Source: an uncultured Bacilli bacterium (lineage in GTDB: Bacteria; Bacillota_I; Bacilli_A; RF39; UBA660). From it: 64,000 bases of DNA. Shown here one piece after another: positions 49,445 to 56,596 of the stretch (positions are counted from its first letter, which is position 1; each line of letters begins with the position of its first letter). Both the position numbers and the translations under genes were made by a program. The stretch lies in assembly GCA_910584165.1 (NCBI GenBank), contig CAJTZU010000005.1, positions 62,001-126,000 of the forward strand, in the 5' to 3' direction. Below the pieces are notes generated by a model. That model was not told the DNA's origin. It did no database searches and worked only from the letters and a program-made list of their open reading frames with translations.

Positions 49445-50647
49445 TTAAATATATTTGTCTGTAATTTTTGCAATTTCCTTTCTTGTCTTATTAGATAAAT
49501 GTCCATATTTATCTACAGTAGTTGAATAACTGTTATGTCCAATTCTACTACTTATATGATATAATTCTTTTCCTTCGGACATCATAGTTGCAACATAAGT
49601 ATGTCTTAAATCGTACATTCTAATTTTTTTTACGTTGGCTTTTTCACAGTATTCATGAAAGTCTTTTCTTAATGTTGTATCTGAAAGGGGAGCATTTCTT
49701 TCATAATTAAAAAATATTAAGTCATTATTAGATACTTTATATTTAGTATTGTCTTTTAAAAATTGTTTATAATCATTAACTTCGTAAATTAATCTATCAG
49801 TAACATCAACAACACGCTGCGATTGGTAAGTTTTCGTTAATGATAAAAAATCATCACTTTTTCTGTCATAGTTAATGGAGTGGTTGATTTCTGCGGTTGT
49901 AGTTAATTCATCGAATGAAATATATCTTAATGCTCGAGTTTCACCAACTCTATCTCCTAAACAAAATTCTATTAAAGTAAATATTTTTACTCTTCTAATC
50001 TTTATAAGCTTTTTTATATAATTATTTTCTTTAGCCCATATAATGGCGTTTTCAAGGCATTCTAGAAATCTTTTCAGTTCTTCTGGGGTCCAATACCTCA
50101 TTTCCACTTTTGCTTGTTTAATTGGCTTAATATTAATAATAGGGGACATAATAATATATTCTTTTCCTATACACCAATTAAAAAACGCTTTTAATTCTTT
50201 TAATACTTGATTTTTTTGCTTATCAGAGCATTTAATAGATTTTAAATGATCAATGATATCTTTTTGAACTATTTTTGATAATCTTTTAGGAAATTCTCCT
50301 TTGATATATTTATTATAAGTCTTGTTTTTCCTTGTTAAGGTATTATATGCTAATCTTTTTTCAACAACACATGCTTCAATGTATTTTTCCCAGACATCGT
50401 CAAAGTTTTCTTTATACATTGCCTCATTTCCTTTTTGAAACTTTATTTTGGGATTATCTCTTATTTTCAGTGCGTCCTCTAATTTTTCTATTTTTTTGCC
50501 ATCTATACGAGAAATACTAGTTTTTGACGGTTTACTAATCATAATCATATAATTTTTATTTTTTTTATGCCTATATATATTTTGATATCTTGTTTTTTCA
50601 TATGTCTTTAAATCCACAATAACACGTCCCTTCATTAAAATTTTCAT
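49445..50647 (-). CDS. int: Phage tyrosine integrase
   Basis: 400 residues. N-terminal arm-binding part, SAM-like core-binding domain (about 85-170), then catalytic domain with Arg in FCLGDRVGETRAL, HxxR box in MYDLRHTYVATMMSEG, His in RIGHNSYSTTVDKYGH and its Tyr nucleophile. Typical length for phage integrases of Firmicutes. The ATG at 50647 has no ribosome binding site; a GTG at 50617 has AAGGGA upstream and may be the true start. Located at the left end of the element, as expected for site-specific integration. Confidence 0.9.
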   Translation of the reverse strand: MKILMKGRVIVDLKTYEKTRYQNIYRHKKNKNYMIMISKPSKTSISRIDGKKIEKLEDALKIRDNPKIKFQKGNEAMYKENFDDVWEKYIEACVVEKRLAYNTLTRKNKTYNKYIKGEFPKRLSKIVQKDIIDHLKSIKCSDKQKNQVLKELKAFFNWCIGKEYIIMSPIINIKPIKQAKVEMRYWTPEELKRFLECLENAIIWAKENNYIKKLIKIRRVKIFTLIEFCLGDRVGETRALRYISFDELTTTAEINHSINYDRKSDDFLSLTKTYQSQRVVDVTDRLIYEVNDYKQFLKDNTKYKVSNNDLIFFNYERNAPLSDTTLRKDFHEYCEKANVKKIRMYDLRHTYVATMMSEGKELYHISSRIGHNSYSTTVDKYGHLSNKTRKEIAKITDKYI

Positions 50648-50679
50648 TTATATATAGCAGTTTCGTGTTTTTTGTGTTA

Positions 50680-50688
50680 TAATAATAC
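50680..50688 (+). promoter_or_regulatory. Extended -10 promoter inside an inverted repeat
   Basis: TG-T-TATAAT on the plus strand lies inside the imperfect inverted repeat TTTCGTGT ... ACACGAAA (50662-50697), which sits just upstream of the integrase on the other strand. Possible control site of both a plus-strand transcript and int. Confidence 0.5.
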
Positions 50689-50693
50689 ACGAA

Positions 50694-50800
50694 AAAGCAT
50701 TGGATAATTAGATTCATCTTTTTATTCTTTAATTATGATTTTAGTCGGTTATAATTTTGTTTTTTCATTTTGACTTCACTTTACCGAGTGAGGTCTTTTT
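50694..50800 (+). ncRNA. Candidate small RNA between int and lipoprotein gene
   Basis: A plus-strand promoter at 50680-50688 and a plus-oriented terminator (GACTTCACT/AGTGAGGTC, 50771-50794, then TTTTTTT) enclose about 105 nt without an open frame of note, in a region where both flanking genes point left. The arrangement suggests a small regulatory RNA antisense to the int leader. Not confirmed by any homology. Confidence 0.35.
50739..50752 (-). repeat. 14-nt site shared with the excisionase leader (copy 1)
   Basis: On the minus strand reads ATAACCGACTAAAA, identical to 52560-52573 on the plus strand. One copy lies upstream of int in int's direction, the other directly upstream of the excisionase-like gene. 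Confidence 0.5.
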
Positions 50801-51265
50801 TTATTTTAATTTATTAAATAATGCTATTATTTCATCATAATGTGGGTAGTCTTTATCAATTATTAAAGCATATCCATTTTTTACAATGGCTTCAAAATCT
50901 CCAAAACCTTCTACAGTAATTTTTTGATTTTTTTCTGCATTTTTATAACTATCAGAAGACTTTTCATATTGATAAATTTCTAATGCCTTATTTTCACTTA
51001 TATATTTGTTTCCAGTTTTAGCACCAGCCATTTGAGCAAATGTTTCAGTTTTTTCAAATTTAATTCCTAGATCAGATAGAGATTTTTCAAAATCATCAAT
51101 AGATTTCAAACTATCTTCTTTATTAGAATTTTCATTTGAAACATTAGAACTGTTATTAGAATCAGTATTAGTATTGCTATTAGAATCCTTTTTATCTGAA
51201 CTTCCACAAGCTGTAAGAGTAACTACCATAATAGCAACTAATAAGATACTTAAATATTTTTTCAT
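50801..51265 (-). CDS. Prophage lipoprotein (possible superinfection-exclusion type)
   Basis: 154 residues. Signal peptide with lipobox LTAC (Cys20), then an Asn/Ser/Thr-rich linker (about 28-50), then a folded domain of about 95 residues with FEKSLSDLGIKFEKTETFAQM and KYISENKALEIYQYE. Lipoproteins encoded between int and repressor in Gram-positive prophages (for example Ltp of phage TP-J34) block DNA entry of related phages. The position and build fit, but no sequence match to Ltp is claimed. AGGAGG precedes the start. Confidence 0.75.
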   Translation of the reverse strand: MKKYLSILLVAIMVVTLTACGSSDKKDSNSNTNTDSNNSSNVSNENSNKEDSLKSIDDFEKSLSDLGIKFEKTETFAQMAGAKTGNKYISENKALEIYQYEKSSDSYKNAEKNQKITVEGFGDFEAIVKNGYALIIDKDYPHYDEIIALFNKLK

Positions 51266-51316
51266 GTCTACACCTCCTAACTACTTTATATTAAAAATAC
51301 CTGTACTAGCATATTT

Positions 51317-51631
51317 TTAACCATTGTTTATATTTTCTAATAGATATTTAACGTATCTATCTGCTTCATCTTCTAGATCTTCAATTTTAAATTCTAGAAG
51401 TCTTTTTTTCTTGTCTAAATGGTTTAATTCTAAATGAGCAAATTCATGAAGAATAGTTTCTTTTTTCTTGTTATCTGATATATATTGATTAATTGAAATA
51501 ATATTTCTATTTTTGTATCTAAATATAAAACCATAAACCTTTTTAGGAAGTGGTTTATACAGAATATTAATATCATTCATAACCATATATTCTTCTTGCG
51601 AAATTTCATTACATAATAAAGATTCTAACAT
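51317..51631 (-). CDS. ImmA/IrrE-type zinc peptidase
   Basis: 104 residues. HEFAHLELNH (His62, Glu63, His66) is the zinc-binding HExxH motif with the trailing ELNHL of ImmA/IrrE proteins. In ICEBs1 and many prophages the peptidase cleaves the neighbouring repressor upon DNA damage to induce the element. It lies directly downstream of the repressor gene in the same direction. No HTH is fused. Start has GAAAGGATG upstream. Confidence 0.85.
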   Translation of the reverse strand: MLESLLCNEISQEEYMVMNDINILYKPLPKKVYGFIFRYKNRNIISINQYISDNKKKETILHEFAHLELNHLDKKKRLLEFKIEDLEDEADRYVKYLLENINNG

Positions 51632-51684
51632 ACAACAACATCCTTTCTTTTATACATTAAGTACGATACTGCTGTACTTATTTT

Positions 51685-52065
51685 TTATTTTTCTTCATTA
51701 TCTATATCATTTTTTATTGCATTCATTACACCGAGTATTGCTTTTTTCTCACTATCATTCAATTCTTTCATTTTGCTATATAAAGCATTGTCTAGATCAT
51801 TTAAATTTTCGTTTAATATTTCATTATTTTCATTATATGAGTCTATATTATCATCAGCCCAATAATCCATAGACATTTTTGTAAATGTTGACAACTTGAC
51901 TAGAGTGGATAATTTAATGTTATTCGTACCATTAATATACCAATTACTAATAGTTGTAGCAGGAATTTTACTTCTTCTCGAAAATTCTGCAATATTTATT
52001 TCTCCATTTTCTTTAGTAATTTTATGTTCTTTGCAGTAAGATTCAAACTTATCTAAAAATTTCAT
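51685..52065 (-). CDS. CI-like phage repressor (XRE family)
   Basis: 126 residues. N-terminal helix-turn-helix (about 18-55) with INIAEFSRRSKIPATTISNWYING, then an acidic linker and a C-terminal helical part (LYSKMKELNDSEKKAILGVM). It would hold the lysogenic state by binding the 14-nt operators at 52101-52114 and 52153-52166 and be destroyed through ImmA. AGGAGG before the ATG; its own promoter is TTTACA-N17-TATAAT on the minus strand (52111-52083). Confidence 0.85.
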   Translation of the reverse strand: MKFLDKFESYCKEHKITKENGEINIAEFSRRSKIPATTISNWYINGTNNIKLSTLVKLSTFTKMSMDYWADDNIDSYNENNEILNENLNDLDNALYSKMKELNDSEKKAILGVMNAIKNDIDNEEK

Positions 52066-52080
52066 TTATACCTCCTGAAG

Positions 52081-52200
52081 ACATTATACTATAAAAAAAA
52101 TACCGTGTAAAGTAAAAAAATACTAAAAAAAGTAAAAAAAGTCTTGACTTTCTACTTTGTGTGGTATAAAATCTAATTATAACTACGGTACACCGTTGTT
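52081..52200. promoter_or_regulatory. Divergent lysis/lysogeny control region
   Basis: Leftward promoter TTTACA (52106-52111) N17 TATAAT (52083-52088) for the repressor; rightward promoter TTGACT (52144-52149) N17 TAAAAT (52167-52172) for the Cro-like gene. Two inverted 14-nt sites share TACC-N4-AAAGTA: 52101-52114 over the leftward -35, and 52153-52166 (minus orientation) between the rightward -35 and -10. A perfect palindrome ACGGT-AC-ACCGT lies at 52185-52196 in the cro leader. Confidence 0.7.
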
Positions 52201-52219
52201 TTAGAAAAGAGGTGAAAAA

Positions 52220-52471
52220 ATGATATTTCCAATTTTAGAACAAGAAATGTTCAAGAATAAAATTACAAACGTTATGATTGCTAAAAAATTAGGACATAAA
52301 ACATCAAAAACATTTTCAAATAAGAAACTTGGAAAAACAGAGTTCACAAGAGAAGAAATGTTAACAATCAGAAATGAATTTTTCCCAAAATATTCTCTTG
52401 AAGAATTATTTAAAAAAAATGAATCAATGTCTAGTCGCCAAACTGTTAACATTGATCCATGTCATGACTAA
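52220..52471 (+). CDS. Cro-like phage regulator
   Basis: 83 residues. KITNVMIAKKLGHKTSKTFSNKKLGKTEFTREEM is a helix-turn-helix of the Cro/CI kind, where the recognition helix follows the G-H-K-T turn; ends with a short acidic tail. First rightward gene after the control region, with AAAGAGGTG upstream. Likely represses the leftward operon during lytic growth; target inferred from position. Confidence 0.75.
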   Translation: MIFPILEQEMFKNKITNVMIAKKLGHKTSKTFSNKKLGKTEFTREEMLTIRNEFFPKYSLEELFKKNESMSSRQTVNIDPCHD

Positions 52472-52510
52472 CTATTAATAGTTAGTATTAGAGCACGTTT
52501 TTTTCGTGCA
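52468..52510 (+). terminator. Palindrome pair after cro-like gene
   Basis: CTAACTATT/AATAGTTAG perfect 18-nt palindrome at 52468-52485, followed by GCACG-T7-CGTGC (52493-52509). The second hairpin has a T-only loop. Could be a terminator/antiterminator site; the following 52511-52588 is non-coding. Confidence 0.4.
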
Positions 52511-52559
52511 CAAAAATTTTATAATAAAAAAGCAAAAAAGTCAAATAAAATACAAAAAA

Positions 52560-52573
52560 ATAACCGACTAAAA
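52560..52573 (+). repeat. 14-nt site shared with int leader (copy 2)
   Basis: ATAACCGACTAAAA, identical to the minus strand at 50739-50752; here 16 bases before the excisionase-like ATG and partly overlapping the AAAGGAG. Confidence 0.5.
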
Positions 52574-52588
52574 GAAAGGAGTAATTAT

Positions 52589-52777
52589 ATGGATTATTAT
52601 GGACCAAATGAAGTGCAGAAAATTATTGGATGTAAAAAAAGCTATGCATACGAATTAATTAGAAAGCTTCAAAAAAGATTTGAAAAAGATTATCCTGAAA
52701 CAATTATTATTAAAGCAAAAATTCCCAAATGGTATTTTGATAAAACAATGAAAAATAAAGAGATTGAGGAGGTATAA
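52589..52777 (+). CDS. Excisionase-like small HTH protein
   Basis: 62 residues. YGPNEVQKIIGCKKSYAYELIRKLQKRFEKDYP is a MerR/Xis-type winged helix, and IIKAKIPKWYFDK fits the short wing and C-terminal helix of excisionases. Phage excisionases bend DNA at att sites and bias integrase to excision. The position after cro and the small size support this; a plain transcription regulator is the alternative. AAAGGAG before the start. Confidence 0.7.
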   Translation: MDYYGPNEVQKIIGCKKSYAYELIRKLQKRFEKDYPETIIIKAKIPKWYFDKTMKNKEIEEV

Positions 52778-52779
52778 AA

Positions 52780-53019
52780 GTGAAACGATTAGCAACAAAT
52801 AAATTATCAACCATAATAATTGGTTTAGTATTTGTAATAATAGCATTTTTACTTGTTATCTCAATGGATAATATTACAAATATGGAAGAAGAGCATATTG
52901 AAAGAGTATCTGAAAAATGTGCTAAAGAGGGGTATGGCATTAAGAAAGTATACAAGAATGATGGGGAATCTTATTATATTTGCAATAAAAAAGGTTCAGC
53001 CGATGATTTGTGTGACTGA
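52780..53019 (+). CDS. Small single-TM protein
   Basis: 79 residues, GTG start preceded by GAGG. Basic N-terminus, one helix (about 9-27), then an extracytoplasmic tail with four Cys residues (CAKEGYGIKKVY, YICNKKG, LCD), suitable for two disulphides. No family recognised. A GGTTCAG/CTGAACC hairpin (52995-53021) covers its 3' end. Confidence 0.55.
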   Translation: MKRLATNKLSTIIIGLVFVIIAFLLVISMDNITNMEEEHIERVSEKCAKEGYGIKKVYKNDGESYYICNKKGSADDLCD

Positions 53020-53129
53020 ACCTATCGAAAATAAAACTGCAAAACTTTTTAATAAAAGTTTTACTTGATGAGTATATCAAGAAATTAAAAAAATGCAAAT
53101 AGAGGAAAGGAGGCTCAATGTGAATTGTT

Positions 53130-53951
53130 ATGGCAGAAAAAAGAATGTTTTCAAAAAAGATAACGGATAGTGATTCTTTTATAGAAATGGGAAGTGCAGC
53201 ACAAGCCTTATACTTTCACTTAAATCAAGGTGCAGATGATGATGGCTTTAACAATCAAATTCAAATAGCAATGTTAAAAGCTCATGCCAGTACTGATGAT
53301 TTAAAAGTTTTAATGGCAAAGAATTTTATTATTAGATTTGAAAGTGGTGTCATTGTAATCAAACATTGGAGAGTACATAACACACTTCGCAAAGATAGGT
53401 ATACAGCAACGAATTTTCAAGACGAACTTCGGGCATTAGGAATAAAGGATAATGGTTCTTATTCACTATTGAAAGATAGTGGTTGCCAAACGGTTGCCAA
53501 ACGGTTGCCACAGATAAGAATAGATAAGTATAGATTAGATAAGATTAGATTAGATAAGAGTAATAAATATATAAAGGCGATTTTTAAATCGAAAAAACCT
53601 ATAGCCAACGATAGTAGTTCACTACTGGAGACTATAAAGAAAATTGTAGATTACTTAAATTTAAAAACAAACTCTAATTTTAGATATTCTAATAAAGCTA
53701 CTCAACGAAAAATTAAAGCACGATTGGATGAGGGTTATATACTCGACGATTTCATAGTTGTTATTAATAAAAAAACGAAGGAGTGGCTAAACAACGCAGA
53801 ATTTAATAAATATCTGTGCCCAGAAACTTTATTTGGCACGAAGTTTGAAAAATACCTTAATCAAAAAGTTATTGTAAAAGGACAGTCTCTTGATAGCATT
53901 AGTATGGAAGATATAAACGATGCCATTGCAAGAGAAATGAGAGGGGGATAG
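53130..53951 (+). CDS. Phage replication initiator (replisome organiser)
   Basis: 273 residues. N-terminal winged-helix domain (about 1-110; RMFSKKITDSDSF, ALYFHLNQGADDDGF, VIKHWRVHN), a linker with the repeated IRIDKYRLDKIRLDK motif (about 130-146) and a C-terminal domain (about 165-260) of the phage conserved C-terminal type with LNLKTNSNFR and ARLDEGYILDDFIVVI. It should bind the repeats at 53481-53558 inside its own gene and load the helicase. ATG at 53130 is 16 bases from AAAGGAGG. Confidence 0.83.
   Translation: MAEKRMFSKKITDSDSFIEMGSAAQALYFHLNQGADDDGFNNQIQIAMLKAHASTDDLKVLMAKNFIIRFESGVIVIKHWRVHNTLRKDRYTATNFQDELRALGIKDNGSYSLLKDSGCQTVAKRLPQIRIDKYRLDKIRLDKSNKYIKAIFKSKKPIANDSSSLLETIKKIVDYLNLKTNSNFRYSNKATQRKIKARLDEGYILDDFIVVINKKTKEWLNNAEFNKYLCPETLFGTKFEKYLNQKVIVKGQSLDSISMEDINDAIAREMRGG
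53481..53560. other. Putative phage replication origin inside initiator gene
   Basis: Direct repeats GGTTGCCAAAC at 53481-53491 and 53492-53502 with a partial third at 53503-53510, followed by an AT-rich run with AGATAAG at 53512, 53521, 53536 and 53551. Iterons next to an AT-rich unwinding zone within the initiator gene resemble lambdoid and lactococcal phage origins. Confidence 0.6.
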
Positions 53952-53952
53952 T

Positions 53953-54339
53953 ATGACAAGACTAGAGTTTTTAAAAGGTATGAAACTATTGTCTAACTAT
54001 TATTTAAAATCAATTACTGATGATCAAGTAGGAACGTGGTATGACGCTTTTAAGAATATTCAACCAGAAGTTTTTTATAAAGCTATAAAAGATTACGGAG
54101 TTAACAATAAATATTTTCCTACAGTAGGAGCATTAATGTTATGTGTGAAAAGAGAAACCGAAAAGTATTACATTTCTTTAGTACAGAACAGTTCTATTGA
54201 CAGTGAAAAGAAAGAGTACCTATGTGACTTGATTGAATGGTATACATTGAGTGGAGAATATCCACCTAAATTAGTACAAGAATTGAATCTTTTAAAAAAT
54301 AGTCCAAAAGAATTAGAAAACAAAGGGTGTGAAGGTTGA
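53953..54339 (+). CDS. Helicase-loader/inhibitor G39P-like protein
   Basis: 128 residues. The helical N-terminal domain with DQVGTWYDAFKNIQPEVFYKAIKDYG and KYFPTVGAL resembles the phage SPP1 G39P family, which carries replicative helicase to the initiator and holds it inactive. The C-terminus is acidic then basic. Follows the initiator gene by one base, the typical partner arrangement. No Walker motif, so it is not a DnaC-type loader. Confidence 0.7.
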   Translation: MTRLEFLKGMKLLSNYYLKSITDDQVGTWYDAFKNIQPEVFYKAIKDYGVNNKYFPTVGALMLCVKRETEKYYISLVQNSSIDSEKKEYLCDLIEWYTLSGEYPPKLVQELNLLKNSPKELENKGCEG

Positions 54340-54394
54340 TATTTTGATATCAGCAGAAAAATAAATAATCATAATCCACAAAGGAGAATGATGT

Positions 54395-55057
54395 ATGGCT
54401 AGAAGGATAAAGTATTTTGGTGGAAAGGATATGACCTTGCCAATTAAAGACTCAAAGTTATTAAAAAGAGTTATGGACTTTTTAATGAAAAAAAGAGAAC
54501 AGGCAAAAACACCAATAAAAAAGTATCAAGCACATAGAAATTATATGTTATTTCTAATTGGCTTTAATACAGCTTTTAGAGCAGAAGATTTATTGCAACT
54601 TCGAGTAAAAGATGTAATAAAAGGATACTTTTCTATCAAAGAAAATAAAACTGGTAAAATGCAAAACTTTAAAATGAATAAACAGTTACATTCTGAAATT
54701 TTAGAGTATATAGATCTGTACAATTTACAACCGAATGATTATCTTTTCATGGGTCAAAAAAAGAAAGATACTTATCAAGGTGTTACAAGGGATGTTATTT
54801 ATCCAATTACACGTCAAAACTGTCAAGAAATAATATTTCCAAAAGTTATTGAAGGTTGTGGAATCAATTTTCCTTTCGGACTGCATTCTTTACGTAAGAC
54901 TTTTGGATATATGTACATTAAGGCTGGAGGAAATATTCTTACCTTAATGAAAATGTACAATCATGACGAGCCATCTACAACGTTGCTATATGTAATGTGG
55001 GATACAACTGATATTGAAAAAGAGAGGGAATCAATTTTTATAGGAGGAAAAAGATGA
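54395..55057 (+). CDS. Small tyrosine recombinase (catalytic domain only)
   Basis: 220 residues. LIGFNTAFRAEDLLQLRVKDV holds Arg I, KENKTGK the beta-hairpin Lys, LHSLRKTFGYMYI the HxxR box, MYNHDEPSTTLLYV the His and Tyr nucleophile. The N-terminal core-binding domain is reduced to about 40 residues. It is a second recombinase besides int, placed in the replication region, and may resolve multimers or invert a segment. ATGGCT follows AAAGGAGAATG. Overlaps the next gene by four bases. Confidence 0.82.
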   Translation: MARRIKYFGGKDMTLPIKDSKLLKRVMDFLMKKREQAKTPIKKYQAHRNYMLFLIGFNTAFRAEDLLQLRVKDVIKGYFSIKENKTGKMQNFKMNKQLHSEILEYIDLYNLQPNDYLFMGQKKKDTYQGVTRDVIYPITRQNCQEIIFPKVIEGCGINFPFGLHSLRKTFGYMYIKAGGNILTLMKMYNHDEPSTTLLYVMWDTTDIEKERESIFIGGKR

Positions 55058-55239
55058 AAAGAAGAGACCTAATGGTAGTTTTATTTTTAATGCAACCAGT
55101 ATTATTAATATTAAACGTTTTTATAGAATCAAAAGAATATAAACTTTTGATGTTACTATACTTTATATTTCACTACTATATGATATTTAAATCCAATGAA
55201 GGGGAGGAAGAAAATGAAGAGAGAATTAGAAGAAAATAA
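55054..55239 (+). CDS. Small two-helix membrane protein
   Basis: 61 residues. Two hydrophobic helices (about 7-23 and 30-46) joined by a short loop, and a Glu-rich tail. The ATG overlaps the stop of the recombinase (ATGA), and the tail overlaps the HD gene start. No known relative. Confidence 0.5.
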   Translation: MKRRDLMVVLFLMQPVLLILNVFIESKEYKLLMLLYFIFHYYMIFKSNEGEEENEERIRRK

Positions 55240-55795
55240 GAAAAGATTTATTGAGTTATTATTATCTACTAAAAGAGAAGGAATGGATAAACTAGTTAAT
55301 TATTTGGAAAATGAAACTGATTTTTTTGAAGCACCAGCTAGTACAAAATATCATTCATCTTATGTGGGTGGTTTATTAATACACAGTCTTAATGTATTTA
55401 AAAGATTAATGCAATTAAGAATTTCTGATAATGAAGAATTAACTAAAGAATCAGAAAATACAAAAATTATTGTTGCTTTACTTCATGATATTTGTAAAAC
55501 TAATTTTTACAAGATATCAGAGAAGAATGTTAAGGACAAAGAGGGGAATTGGGTTAAGCAGCCTTATTATATAGCAGACGATAAATTCCCTGTCGGTCAC
55601 GGAGAAAAGTCTGTTATTATTTTGCAAAAATTTATTAATTTAACTGATGATGAGATTTTAGCAATTCGTTGGCACATGGGAGCTTATGATCCAAAAGATA
55701 ACTATCAGCAATTAGGTAACTCATTTAATAAATCTCCACTAGCTGTAAGTCTTCATATTGCTGATTTACAAGCTACATATCTAGATGAAAACTGA
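55214..55795 (+). CDS. HD-domain phosphohydrolase (prophage)
   Basis: 193 residues. HSLNVFKRL, LLHDICKTNFYKI (HD pair) and RWHMGAYDP (late His) give the HD-fold metal ligands; GHGEKSVI adds another His. Phage-encoded HD proteins of this size act on nucleotides or cyclic nucleotides; the substrate is unknown. Start at 55214 has GGGGAGG six bases upstream (the frame start at 55196 has none). Overlaps the methylase-like gene by 11 bases. Confidence 0.8.
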   Translation: MKRELEENKKRFIELLLSTKREGMDKLVNYLENETDFFEAPASTKYHSSYVGGLLIHSLNVFKRLMQLRISDNEELTKESENTKIIVALLHDICKTNFYKISEKNVKDKEGNWVKQPYYIADDKFPVGHGEKSVIILQKFINLTDDEILAIRWHMGAYDPKDNYQQLGNSFNKSPLAVSLHIADLQATYLDEN

Positions 55796-56342
55796 TTCTA
55801 TAAATCAACTGAATTTAGAATATGAGATAGATAAAAAAACAAATAAAGACCATGTAGCTACACCACGTTGGGTAGTTGAGAACATATATGAAATCATTAA
55901 TATTAAACAATTTAAAAATATATGGTTTCCTTTCAATAATTACGATTCAGAATTCAAATTAAAAGCTGATGAATTGAATTTAAAGTATAAGGCTACCCAT
56001 ATATTTGATGATTTAGGAAATGATTTTTTTAGTACAGAACCTCCCAAAAGTTGTGATTTGTTGATAAGTAATCCACCTTTCGGACAGCAGAATGAGATTA
56101 TTGAGAGAACTTTTGAATTAGTAGAAGCTAGGAAGATAAAATCATTTTGTTTATTATTGCCACTGGCAACTTTAGAAACAGAAACACGAGCTAATATGTG
56201 GGAAAAATTTGCTAACAAATTATCAATTCTTATATTCAAAAAAAGAATTAAATTCATTGGTTGTAAAACAAGGTTTAATAGAGCTTGTTGTTGGGTGTGT
56301 TATAACATACCAGGATTGGAAGAAAAAATATTATGGATATGA
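55785..56342 (+). CDS. EcoRI-type adenine methylase-like protein
   Basis: 185 residues. HVATPRWVVENIYEII, NIWFPFNNYDSEF, NDFFSTEPPKSCDLLISNPPFGQQNEI (motif IV NPPF) match the EcoRI methylase-like phage family. The SAM loop (motif I) is not standard: the FPFNNYDS block replaces D-x-F/P-x-G-x-G, as is usual for this family. Short compared with about 300 residues, so function as a methylase is uncertain. It could protect phage DNA from restriction. Overlaps both neighbours. Confidence 0.7.
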   Translation: MKTDSINQLNLEYEIDKKTNKDHVATPRWVVENIYEIINIKQFKNIWFPFNNYDSEFKLKADELNLKYKATHIFDDLGNDFFSTEPPKSCDLLISNPPFGQQNEIIERTFELVEARKIKSFCLLLPLATLETETRANMWEKFANKLSILIFKKRIKFIGCKTRFNRACCWVCYNIPGLEEKILWI

Positions 56343-56596
56343 AAGTGTATGAGCAATATAGAAAACTATTAGAGACTATTTTTCACACAGATCCATACGG
56401 AAATTGGTACTATCCAGTAGCTCTTTATGATACTTACGATAGTGATAGGTTGGTAGGGGTCTTTAAAAATTGTGCTACACTAGGAAGATTTTTGAATAGA
56501 AGTATTAATCATGTACAATGTAGCATTACAAGAAATCAGCTAGTTTTTTGTAGATATAGAATAGAAAGATTAGAAAGAATAGTGGGAGATGATTAG
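56333..56596 (+). CDS. Small phage protein, unknown
   Basis: 87 residues, rich in Tyr, Arg and Asp, with IFHTDPYGNWYYPVALYDTYDSDRL and a basic C-terminus (YRIERLERIVGDD). Repeated phage-gene character: overlaps the previous stop by ten bases and is followed at once by the next ATG. VFKNCATLGRFLNRS resembles the small HTH-like region of phage accessory proteins, a weak resemblance. Confidence 0.5.
   Translation: MDMKVYEQYRKLLETIFHTDPYGNWYYPVALYDTYDSDRLVGVFKNCATLGRFLNRSINHVQCSITRNQLVFCRYRIERLERIVGDD

Noticed and set aside
48519..49445. tRNA-Glu as the attachment site of the prophage
   Set aside because: A complete chromosomal gene (48631-49260) with its own terminator lies between the tRNA and int, and no copy of the tRNA 3' end is seen next to int.
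52853..53068. 71-codon frame overlapping the small single-TM gene
   Set aside because: The GTG frame at 52780 has a proper ribosome binding site and a signal-like helix; this one lacks both.
55940..56257. 105-codon minus-strand frame opposite the methylase-like gene
   Set aside because: Antisense to a gene with a recognisable NPPF motif; no start signal.
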